A stretch of 5,451 nt of DNA from NCBI GenBank assembly GCA_902796975.1, contig CADBRF010000077.1, positions 1-5,451 of the forward strand, given 5' to 3'. The position numbers were made by a program, and so were the translations under genes. Shown here in pieces: positions 1-5,451 of this stretch. This stretch comes from an uncultured Coriobacteriaceae bacterium. Lineage in GTDB: Bacteria; Actinomycetota; Coriobacteriia; Coriobacteriales; QAMH01. Position 1 is the first letter of the stretch, and each line of letters opens with the position of its first letter. The notes under the pieces are model-generated. The model did no database searches. It was not told the DNA's origin and was given only the letters and a program-made list of their open reading frames with translations.

Positions 1-990
1 AATATTGGTGGTGTCGATGAGCGCAGACCGGGACATGGGGGTCTTCATGCCACCGGCAAGCGGAACCTCGATGGTCGTGCCCTCGAGGAGTTTGAGCAGG
101 CCCTGCTGCACTGCCTCGCCACCGATATCGCGGCCAGAGCTCACGCCCTCGGGGCCGTTACGCTTGGCAATCTTGTCGATTTCGTCGATGTAGACGATGC
201 CGTACTCGGCCTTCTCGACATCGCCATCAGCAGCGGTGATGAGCTTGGTGATGACACTCTCGATATCGTCGCCCACATAGCCCGCCTGGGTAAGCGTGGT
301 AGCGTCGCTGATGGCAAGCGGCACATCGAGCAGCTCTGCCAGAGTCTTGATAAGGTAGGTCTTGCCCGTGCCTGTGGGGCCGAGCATAAGAATATTGCTC
401 TTCTCGATGGTGACGTCGCTCTTCAAGCCGGCCTGCGCGCGCTTGTAGTGGTTATAGGTGGCAACAGAGACGATCTTCTTAGCAAGGTCCTGGCCAACGA
501 CATACTCGTCAAGCTGTGCCTTGAGCTCATGAGGCAGAGGGACCGGAGCCATGATGGGCTCATTCGGGTCGCGCTTGGGACGCGCCTCAGGCCCACCCAT
601 GGAGAAGGGATTGCCTCCACCGGTGCCCTGGAAGAACCCAAAGTTGCCAAAGGGGTTCCAGAAGCCGCCCTGGTTATTGTTAGCAGCATCGCCATCGTTA
701 GATTCGCCCTTGTCAACGGGCTCACCCTCTACCTCTTCCAAGCTCTCGCTGGAAGAGAGATCTGCGGAGGAGTCGTCATCCTTCTTCACGGGTTTGTTAG
801 TGGAAGGCTGCGGTGGAACCTGATCGGGCATGAAAAACCCGAACATCTGCGACATCTGGCCAATCTCATCCTGGAGACAATCAGGGCAGATATCCATATT
901 CGGCGGAAGATGGAGCAGCGTGCCTGCCTCGCTCTCGGGTTTTCCGCAGACGCTGCAGTGGCGTTCGTTTTTTGTATGGTCTTCAGACAT
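1..990 (-). CDS. clpX: ClpX-type AAA+ unfoldase, N-terminal 330 residues (runs off left edge)
   Basis: ClpX is a hexameric ATPase that unfolds proteins and feeds them to the ClpP peptidase in the cytoplasm. Visible in order: a zinc-binding domain with paired cysteines C12/C15 and C35/C38; a long low-complexity linker (about 46-150); the AAA+ entry PHELKAQLDEYVVGQ (153-167); Walker A GPTGTGKT (204-211); the pore-1 loop GYVG (237-240); Walker B IVYIDEID (265-272); and GRDIGGEAVQQ (286-296). The window cuts the gene at DTTNI, so sensor 2, the arginine finger and the ClpP-binding loop are not seen. The ATG at 990 is preceded by GAAAGG (997-1002) with a 6-nt spacer, which supports this start. Odd points are the linker, far longer than in E. 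coli ClpX, and MKT (315-317) where RKH is usual. It could be a second, specialised ClpX paralogue. The neighbouring gene is not clpP. Family assignment is very sure; canonical function is less so. Confidence 0.96.
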   Translation of the reverse strand, partial: MSEDHTKNERHCSVCGKPESEAGTLLHLPPNMDICPDCLQDEIGQMSQMFGFFMPDQVPPQPSTNKPVKKDDDSSADLSSSESLEEVEGEPVDKGESNDGDAANNNQGGFWNPFGNFGFFQGTGGGNPFSMGGPEARPKRDPNEPIMAPVPLPHELKAQLDEYVVGQDLAKKIVSVATYNHYKRAQAGLKSDVTIEKSNILMLGPTGTGKTYLIKTLAELLDVPLAISDATTLTQAGYVGDDIESVITKLITAADGDVEKAEYGIVYIDEIDKIAKRNGPEGVSSGRDIGGEAVQQGLLKLLEGTTIEVPLAGGMKTPMSRSALIDTTNI

Positions 991-996
991 GGGAAG

Positions 997-1002
997 CCTT
1001 TC
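997..1002 (-). promoter_or_regulatory. Shine-Dalgarno of clpX
   Basis: The minus strand reads GAAAGG, then six bases (CTTCCC), then ATG at 990. This is a good match to the anti-SD core at normal spacing and decides the clpX start. It lies 9 nt downstream of a predicted hairpin (1012-1033). Confidence 0.7.
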
Positions 1003-1011
1003 ATTGAAATT

Positions 1012-1033
1012 CAAGCCGCCTCACTGCGACTTG
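1012..1033 (-). promoter_or_regulatory. Possible leader-RNA hairpin just upstream of the clpX ribosome binding site
   Basis: In the minus-strand RNA, CAAGUCGC pairs with GCGGCUUG over 8 bp, with one U-G wobble and a 6-nt loop (AGUGAG). On the plus strand the wobble becomes a C-A mismatch, so the stem favours the clpX-sense RNA. It ends 9 nt before the Shine-Dalgarno, so the SD itself is left free. No U-tract follows, so it does not look like a terminator. It could affect clpX mRNA stability or initiation, or be chance. Confidence 0.35.
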
Positions 1034-1084
1034 CTGCACATATTCCCCCACTCCGCTTGAGGATGACGAGAAAGATAGCGAACT

Positions 1085-1148
1085 GTTACCCGAGAGTCAC
1101 AAGCGATAACATTCATCCACATGCGCAAGAGCGGGTAACGCACGTTAC
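1085..1148 (-). promoter_or_regulatory. Three-segment alternating inverted repeats between the LCP gene and clpX
   Basis: In minus-strand order, segment A (GTAACG, 1143-1148) overlaps the LCP stop codon. Segment B (CGTTACCCG, 1132-1140) follows after 2 nt. Segment C (CGGGTAAC, 1085-1092) lies 39 nt further on. A pairs with B over 6 bp (in practice a 5-bp stem with a 4-nt loop), and B pairs with C over 8 bp, so the two pairings exclude each other. The geometry resembles an attenuator or a pair of operator half-sites, but there is no U-run, no leader peptide was identified, and the stems are short. Function is unknown. Confidence 0.3.
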
Positions 1149-2578
1149 TTGCTTGCAGAGGATCCTGCTGTGGAGGAATCTGTTGGCGCCTTGCCACCAG
1201 TGGCGGTCATAGAGCCGAAATGCTCCTGGTAGAGCACATAGGAGTAAAGCGGGCCATCCACGTAATAAGGTGTCAGGTCATCGTTTACAAAACCGTTGCC
1301 GAAACCGTCCAGACCTTCATAGAGTTCATTGCCAGCAATGAAGTTCTGGTCCATGACATCGAAAACATCCTTGTACATGACAGCGAACCATTCGCCATTA
1401 ATGACAGCCGCGGCATTGGGCAGCTGGGCGGTCTTGATGGTATCGGTATCCATACCCTTGAGGTTCTGTGCCATGCTGACGATTGAGCCGAGCTCCATGT
1501 TCGTCTCGATACAGCCGGCGAGGCTCTCGATGGTTTCTGGCATAGAGGCGATATCCTGGTCGAGCACTTTGTTGGCGATAGCCTTCATGAGATTGCGCTG
1601 GTTGAGCGTACGCTGATAATCGCCTGCGGCGTAGGCGCCAGTATCAGGCGGATAGCCGTGGCGGCAGCGAGCAAGAACAAGCGCCTCTTCTCCATCGATG
1701 GTCACCGCGTCGCCAGCCGGTACGGATACACCCTCATAGTAGGTACCCTCGGGAACCTCGACCGTGACGCCACCCAGTCTGTCTACCAGTTCCTCGAACT
1801 CATCAAAGTAGACAAAGGCGTAATAGTTTATCTGGATGCCGAGCAATTCGTTAATCTCTTTGACAACGGTATCGTACCCGCCGTATTCGACAGCGGAGTT
1901 AATCTTGCAGTAGCCATGGCCATCCACAAGAATGCGGAGGTCGCGGGGAACCGAGACAATGGAGACGTTCTGGTTCTTCTCGTCGACGCGGGCAACCATG
2001 ATGGAATCCGTACGGTTGTCTGCAGTCTCGCCCTCGTCTGTACGGGAGTCTCCACCCAAGACGAGCACGTAATAAGGCGCGCCCTTGGCAGGCTTCACCG
2101 TAGCGATGTTCTTATCGCCCTTAAGCTTCTGCGCAATGGTATTGAGATAGCCGCCAAATGCGAGGCCACCAACGGTGAGCACCGCGACCAACACCACGGC
2201 GACAATGCCGATAACCTTTTTCTTGGACACCCCATGCTGCTTGCGAGCATGGTAATGGTCACGAGAATAGTCACTCGGGCTATCCGATTTTCTGGACGAC
2301 CTCCCAGCATTGACCGGCATGGGACCGGTATCGGCATGATGACGCGAGTTGCTTTTCACAGACTTTCGGACAGTGTCACGTTGGGCATAGCTCCTCTGAG
2401 CTGAACGTGCAGTCTGATTGGAGACTGAGGTGCGCTGCCCGCTTTGAGCAGGGCGCCGAGATACACCGCTTCTCCGAGCTCTATGTGCGCGGTCGAACGC
2501 CTCTCCCGCTTCTTGCGCGGCGGAGAGATCGTAGCTGCCCGTGCTTCTTCGGCCAGATCGCCGATACTGTGATGTCAT
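1145..2578 (-). CDS. LytR-CpsA-Psr (LCP) family cell-wall glycopolymer transferase
   Basis: The 477-residue product fits the LCP family, enzymes that move undecaprenyl-linked glycopolymers (teichoic acid, capsule or similar) onto peptidoglycan at the outer face of the membrane. Residues 1-117 form a hydrophilic, presumably cytoplasmic Arg/Ser-rich segment. One membrane helix follows at about 121-145, after KKK. The rest is extracellular: GGDSRT (175-180), NRTDSIM with R189 and D191, VPRDLR (210-215), CKINSAVEYGG (224-234), and the late motif GDYQRTLNQR (319-328), where the family has its conserved arginines binding the lipid pyrophosphate. A Ser/Thr/Gly-rich tail ends the protein (about 456-477). 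The ATG at 2578 is the first start after an in-frame stop at 2597-2599. GGGG (2583-2586) is a close, weak SD. The gene probably has its own promoter in the 192-nt gap upstream. The polymer attached cannot be told from sequence. Confidence 0.94.
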   Translation of the reverse strand: MTSQYRRSGRRSTGSYDLSAAQEAGEAFDRAHRARRSGVSRRPAQSGQRTSVSNQTARSAQRSYAQRDTVRKSVKSNSRHHADTGPMPVNAGRSSRKSDSPSDYSRDHYHARKQHGVSKKKVIGIVAVVLVAVLTVGGLAFGGYLNTIAQKLKGDKNIATVKPAKGAPYYVLVLGGDSRTDEGETADNRTDSIMVARVDEKNQNVSIVSVPRDLRILVDGHGYCKINSAVEYGGYDTVVKEINELLGIQINYYAFVYFDEFEELVDRLGGVTVEVPEGTYYEGVSVPAGDAVTIDGEEALVLARCRHGYPPDTGAYAAGDYQRTLNQRNLMKAIANKVLDQDIASMPETIESLAGCIETNMELGSIVSMAQNLKGMDTDTIKTAQLPNAAAVINGEWFAVMYKDVFDVMDQNFIAGNELYEGLDGFGNGFVNDDLTPYYVDGPLYSYVLYQEHFGSMTATGGKAPTDSSTAGSSASK

Positions 2579-2770
2579 ACTACCCCGTTTGAACGGTTAC
2601 AAGTCTCTGCGAAACGCCGGAGTCGCTGCTCGAAAACAAGGACATGTAGGTTTATCAAACACATCATGCGAATCACATTCGGTTAGAGTACCACAGTGCA
2701 GCAAGAGAAAAGTGGACACCTTATGAAGAAGTGTGCAGGATGGGCCCCGAAGAGCAGGAAAAACGGCCTG

Positions 2771-4603
2771 TCAGGCATCTTGCTCTTCTAGCTTTTCAGC
2801 AACCTCTAGCCACTCGTCCTCGAGCTCCTCAAGACCAGATTCGAGTTCGGAAATCTTGCTCTGCTGGTCTCCGAGCGCCAAGTAGTCCGTGCCATCGATG
2901 GTGAGAAGGGCGGCTTTCGCTTTTTCAATCTTGCTGCGCTGGGTGCCCATCTTTCGTTCGAGAGAACTCTTCTGCTTCTTGAGCTCGCGCAATTCGCGCT
3001 GGCCAATCACGCTCGTTTGGCCTTCGGCCTTTGACTTACCTTTTTTCTTGCCGTTGGCAACAGACATCTGAGCAGGAGACTGAGCTTCCCTCTGTCCGCG
3101 CTGGTCAATAATCTCGAGGAACTGATCAACGCCGCGCGGAAGATGGATGATTTCGCCATCGATGAGAGCATATTGGTCATCCGTGACACGCTCCACAAGA
3201 TAGCGGTCGTGGCTCACAAGCAGCAGGGTTCCTGGCCAGGTGTCGAGAAGGCTTTCCACCTGCGCAAGCATATCGGTATCGAGGTCGTTGCCCGGCTCGT
3301 CGAGGACGAGGACATTGGGGCGGTCGAGCAAGATGAGCATGAGCTGCAGTCTTCGCTTCTGACCACCCGAGAGATCGCATACTGGGCAATTGAGCTGTGC
3401 TGCATCAAAGCCGAGCTCCTCCAGCAGCTGTGTCGGCCCCATTTCTCGCCCATCCGCAAGCTCGTAGCGAGACCTATATCGCGAGCACACCTCCCGCACG
3501 CGGGCGTCTCCCAGCTCGTCGAGCTCATGCAGGTTCTGGCTAAGCACAGCGAACTTCACCGTCTGCCCAATCTCCACGCGGCCATGGTCGGGGGCGAGCT
3601 TACCCTCCATGAGCTTGAGCAACGTTGTCTTGCCGGCGCCATTCACACCTAGAATGGCGAGGCGGTCTCCTGGGCCAATGTTCCAGTCCGTCGGCTTGAG
3701 TATCTGCTTGCCGCCGATGCTGAGCGAGGCGTTGCGCAAGTGGATGACTTTCTTGCCCAGACGAGAAATAGCACTTCTTCTGGGCTCGAGTTTCTTACGT
3801 AACGGAGGCTCGTCGGCAATGAGAGCCTCGGCCGCCTCTACCCTGAAGCGGGGCTTGGTTGAGCGAGCCGGCGCACCACGTGCAAGCCATGCAAGCTCGC
3901 GCCTGAGAATGTTCTGACGCTTCGCCTCCGCCACGCGAGCCTGACGCTGGCGTTCCACGCGCTGCATGATATAAGCGCTGTAGCCACCCTCGAATGGAGT
4001 GATGGTGCCGTCGTGGACTTCCCACATGGATAGACAGACCTCATCCAAGAACCAGCGGTCATGCGTCACCAGAAGAAGCGCCCCTTCAGTGGCGCGCCAC
4101 CGCGATTTGAGGTGCTCTGCCAGCCAGTGAATCGCCTCGATGTCGAGATGGTTGGTGGGCTCATCCATGAGCAGGACATCCCACTCCCCAATTAGGACGC
4201 GCGCAAGATCAACCCTGCGCCGCTGCCCGCCGGAAAGCGTGCCGATAGTGGCATCTGGGTCGATATCCCCCACGAGCTCGTCCATGATTCTCCGGACGCG
4301 GGAATCCCCCGCCCACTCATAGGCAGCAGCATCTCCCACGATAGCGTGCACTACCGTATCGGCATCATCGAGGGCATCGCGCTGAGCGAGCATGCCCACA
4401 CGCAAACCGCGCCTCCACGTCACTTTGCCAGCATCAGGCTCCACCTTGCCGTAGAGCACCTCAAGAAGCGACGACTTGCCGTCGCCATTGCGGCCAACCA
4501 CGCCTATGCGGTCTCCCGAGCTCAACCCCAGCGTAATGCCATCGAATATGCGTGCGGTGGGAAATTCCAGCTGCACGTCTTCGCAGCCGAGTAACACATC
4601 CAT
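2771..4603 (-). CDS. Uup-like ABC-F family ATPase (two ATP-binding cassettes, C-terminal coiled coil)
   Basis: This soluble 610-residue protein has twin ABC domains and no membrane segment, as expected for ABC-F factors that act on ribosomes. Cassette 1 has Walker A GRNGDGKS (37-44), signature LSGGQRRR (123-130), Walker B LLMDEPTNHLD (144-154) and switch histidine in VTHDR (180-184). The inter-cassette linker contains ELAWLARGAPARSTKPRFR (236-254), a stretch typical of the Uup group. Cassette 2 has GVNGAGKTT (319-327), LSGGQKRR (411-418) and VLDEPGNDLD (433-442), with Gly where Thr is usual. A Lys-rich spacer leads to a charged coiled coil (about 531-610), like the Uup C-terminal domain. The ATG at 4603 is chosen over an in-frame start at 4660: it has a strong SD (AGGGAG, 9 nt away), begins just before the first conserved strand, and avoids overlapping the upstream gene. 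Uup proteins are linked to ribosome function and, in E. coli, to transposon excision. An antibiotic-resistance role is less likely. Confidence 0.94.
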   Translation of the reverse strand: MDVLLGCEDVQLEFPTARIFDGITLGLSSGDRIGVVGRNGDGKSSLLEVLYGKVEPDAGKVTWRRGLRVGMLAQRDALDDADTVVHAIVGDAAAYEWAGDSRVRRIMDELVGDIDPDATIGTLSGGQRRRVDLARVLIGEWDVLLMDEPTNHLDIEAIHWLAEHLKSRWRATEGALLLVTHDRWFLDEVCLSMWEVHDGTITPFEGGYSAYIMQRVERQRQARVAEAKRQNILRRELAWLARGAPARSTKPRFRVEAAEALIADEPPLRKKLEPRRSAISRLGKKVIHLRNASLSIGGKQILKPTDWNIGPGDRLAILGVNGAGKTTLLKLMEGKLAPDHGRVEIGQTVKFAVLSQNLHELDELGDARVREVCSRYRSRYELADGREMGPTQLLEELGFDAAQLNCPVCDLSGGQKRRLQLMLILLDRPNVLVLDEPGNDLDTDMLAQVESLLDTWPGTLLLVSHDRYLVERVTDDQYALIDGEIIHLPRGVDQFLEIIDQRGQREAQSPAQMSVANGKKKGKSKAEGQTSVIGQRELRELKKQKSSLERKMGTQRSKIEKAKAALLTIDGTDYLALGDQQSKISELESGLEELEDEWLEVAEKLEEQDA

Positions 4604-4612
4604 CGAGAAAAA

Positions 4613-4618
4613 CTCCCT
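4613..4618 (-). promoter_or_regulatory. Shine-Dalgarno of the ABC-F gene, overlapping the upstream stop codon
   Basis: The minus strand reads AGGGAG, a 9-nt T-rich spacer, then ATG at 4603. The upstream TAG stop (4617-4619) shares two bases with this site, so ribosomes ending on the activase gene stop at the ABC-F initiation site. This supports translational coupling and fixes the start. Confidence 0.7.
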
Positions 4619-5451
4619 ATTCGCCCGGTTTTGTTCCGGGTAATGGCACATTTGTTTCAAGCTCTATGGCGAACCGACGAGCTTCGTTCCATCCTCCGAA
4701 AACCTTGTACCCATCTGGGCCCTTTGCGACAAGGCCGGATCTGCCGCCGAACGCGCTGAAGACCTCTCCGTAGTCTACAACGATTTTATAACCCTTATCC
4801 GCGAGCCGCTTCTTAATCTCCTCGCGTTCGCTCGCGACAGCTTTCGCAGCTTTTTGTCTAGATGAAACTTTCTCCTTTGTCACAAGCTTTTCATAGAAGG
4901 TCTGCACATTCGGCCAGTCTTCGAATATCACTTCTCCCTCCGGCCCAGAAAAAACGATTCGATGAAGCATTCCAATGCGAGAATGGCTCGCTGATTCATC
5001 AAGCAACAGATGATATCCGCGCGATGACAGATCTTCTATTAGCTTGTGCAACTCTCCGTTGTCTACTGAAGGGCGTTCGGTTTGGCTCTCAGCATGTGGC
5101 TCAGGATGATCGTCATCTTGTCCCTTCTCAGGGGCGGGTTTGCTTTCAAGCTGTTTCTCTGCCTCGCCAGAAGCATCAAGTTCGACCGGACGTAGCTCAA
5201 GACCCCCGCTTCGTTGTTCTGTGGCATAGGCAAGGGAGCGGAGACGAATGCGTACAGCGGCAAGATCGGTAATCTGATCGAGCTTAAGCTCGGCGTATAT
5301 TCTGTCAGCCTTACTGAGCTCTTCATGTACAAGGTCCGCAGTCAGAGCATCAATGCCGCATCCAAAGGAGCGAAGTACGACGAGCTGAACATTTTGTTGT
5401 TGCGAAGAAGCCTTGACCTTATGGAGAAGGTCAAGGGCCGTGCTCCATGTA
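4617..5451 (-). CDS. Acyl-CoA dehydratase activase-related protein, C-terminal 277 residues with a duplicated extension (runs off right edge)
   Basis: The frame is open from the right edge to TAG at 4617-4619. The first 80 visible residues match, from memory, the end of large 2-hydroxyacyl-CoA dehydratase activase-related proteins (BadF/BcrA-type ATPase fused to later domains, often over 1,000 residues): RSFGCGIDALTADLV (27-41), then IYAELKLDQITDLAAVRIRLRS in two pieces (51-60 and 61-72). Such proteins use ATP hydrolysis to drive electrons to iron-sulphur partners in anaerobes. The exact substrate here is unknown. After about residue 80 comes an acidic Pro/Glu-rich linker (80-132), then two copies of a small domain (134-190 and 209-265) that I do not recognise, joined by a basic helical stretch, and a short Pro-rich end. 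A TTG at 5051 could in principle start a separate 144-residue protein, but continuous reading with no stop makes a fusion simpler. It is the first visible gene of a likely operon with ABC-F. Confidence 0.8.
   Translation of the reverse strand, partial: TWSTALDLLHKVKASSQQQNVQLVVLRSFGCGIDALTADLVHEELSKADRIYAELKLDQITDLAAVRIRLRSLAYATEQRSGGLELRPVELDASGEAEKQLESKPAPEKGQDDDHPEPHAESQTERPSVDNGELHKLIEDLSSRGYHLLLDESASHSRIGMLHRIVFSGPEGEVIFEDWPNVQTFYEKLVTKEKVSSRQKAAKAVASEREEIKKRLADKGYKIVVDYGEVFSAFGGRSGLVAKGPDGYKVFGGWNEARRFAIELETNVPLPGTKPGE
4656..4826 (-). repeat. Domain repeat, copy 2, in the activase-related C-terminal extension
   Basis: Covers visible residues 209-265. Landmarks are KGY (219-221), D226, GPDG (244-247), F251, W254 and L264, in the same order and spacing as copy 1. 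Copy 2 has a glycine-rich centre (FGGRSG, 234-239) absent from copy 1. The repeat is at the protein level only; I see no long DNA identity, so the duplication is old. Confidence 0.65.
4881..5051 (-). repeat. Domain repeat, copy 1, in the activase-related C-terminal extension
   Basis: Covers visible residues 134-190. Shared landmarks with copy 2 are RGY (144-146), D151, GPEG (169-172), F176, W179 and L189. Each lies exactly 75 residues before its counterpart. By eye, 14 of 57 aligned positions are identical without gaps, and many others are conservative. The pattern suggests a helix, then beta strands with a GP-x-G turn, then a helix. Confidence 0.65.

Noticed and set aside
991..1144. Searched for a sigma-70 type promoter, CIRCE or CtsR site ahead of clpX.
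   Set aside because: The best pairs (for example TTGTGA with TATCTT at 19 nt) match poorly, and no GAGTGCTAA or tandem GGTCAAA sequence is present.
448..1212. A 254-codon plus-strand open frame antisense to clpX, continuing into the gap.
   Set aside because: It is codon-aligned with the sense clpX frame, where avoided Leu/Ser codons remove antisense stops. The translation resembles no family I know, and clpX is unmistakable on the other strand.
1658..2404. A 248-codon plus-strand open frame opposite the LCP gene.
   Set aside because: The minus strand here encodes conserved LCP motifs; the plus frame is a composition shadow with no recognisable domain.
2585..2596. Inverted repeat CCGTT-TG-AACGG just upstream of the LCP start.
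   Set aside because: Only 5 bp with a 2-nt centre; such repeats are expected by chance, though it overlaps the SD region.
2666..2678. Imperfect 13-bp dyad ATGCGAATCACAT in the gap upstream of LCP, considered as an operator.
   Set aside because: Single copy, one mismatched pair, and no convincing -35/-10 nearby on the minus strand to place it against.
2759..2776. Possible intrinsic terminator of the ABC-F gene: GCCTG/CAGGC overlapping the stop codon, followed by five T on the minus strand.
   Set aside because: With a realistic 3-nt loop only 4 bp remain in the stem, and the T-run is short, so it is too weak to call.
3143..3652. A 169-codon plus-strand open frame opposite the ABC-F second cassette.
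   Set aside because: It lies entirely within clear ABC-F coding sequence on the other strand and has no family features.
4604..4660. An upstream in-frame start giving a 629-residue ABC-F protein.
   Set aside because: It would overlap the preceding gene by 44 nt and add residues unlike the family N-terminus, whereas the ATG at 4603 has a strong SD.
4617..5051. A separate small gene starting at TTG 5051.
   Set aside because: The frame stays open upstream to the window edge through recognisable activase C-terminal sequence. The start is a rare codon with GGAG only 2 nt away, so a fusion is simpler.

Overview
All four genes I can support lie on the minus strand, so transcription runs from high to low coordinates. 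In that order they are: the C-terminal end of a large protein of the 2-hydroxyacyl-CoA dehydratase activase-related family (4617 to the right edge); a complete Uup-like ABC-F ATPase (2771-4603); a complete LytR-CpsA-Psr (LCP) cell-wall glycopolymer transferase (1145-2578); and the N-terminal 330 residues of a ClpX-type AAA+ unfoldase (990 to the left edge). No tRNA, rRNA, insertion sequence, CRISPR array or phage gene was seen.

The organism is probably a Gram-positive anaerobe. LCP proteins attach glycopolymers to the Gram-positive wall, and activase-related proteins of this kind belong to strict anaerobes. The moderately GC-rich base use (mid-50s percent by eye, not counted) and the gene style fit the Coriobacteriia (Olsenella, Collinsella or Atopobium type). 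This is an inference, and an anaerobic Firmicute cannot be excluded.

The activase and ABC-F genes are separated by only 13 nt, and the ABC-F Shine-Dalgarno overlaps the upstream stop codon, so they are very likely co-transcribed and perhaps translationally coupled. A 192-nt gap separates ABC-F from LCP, and a 154-nt gap separates LCP from clpX. The second gap holds several inverted repeats that could fold in the clpX leader RNA. The genes do not form an obvious single pathway: they cover anaerobic CoA/radical metabolism, ribosome-associated ABC-F activity, envelope assembly and protein quality control.

The most unusual points are: (1) a C-terminal extension on the activase-related protein carrying two diverged copies of a domain in exact 75-residue register; (2) a ClpX with an about 100-residue Gly/Asn/Phe-rich linker between zinc finger and ATPase and with the RKH pore loop replaced by MKT; (3) a three-segment, mutually exclusive base-pairing arrangement plus a separate hairpin ahead of clpX. 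I see no clearly new multi-gene system here.
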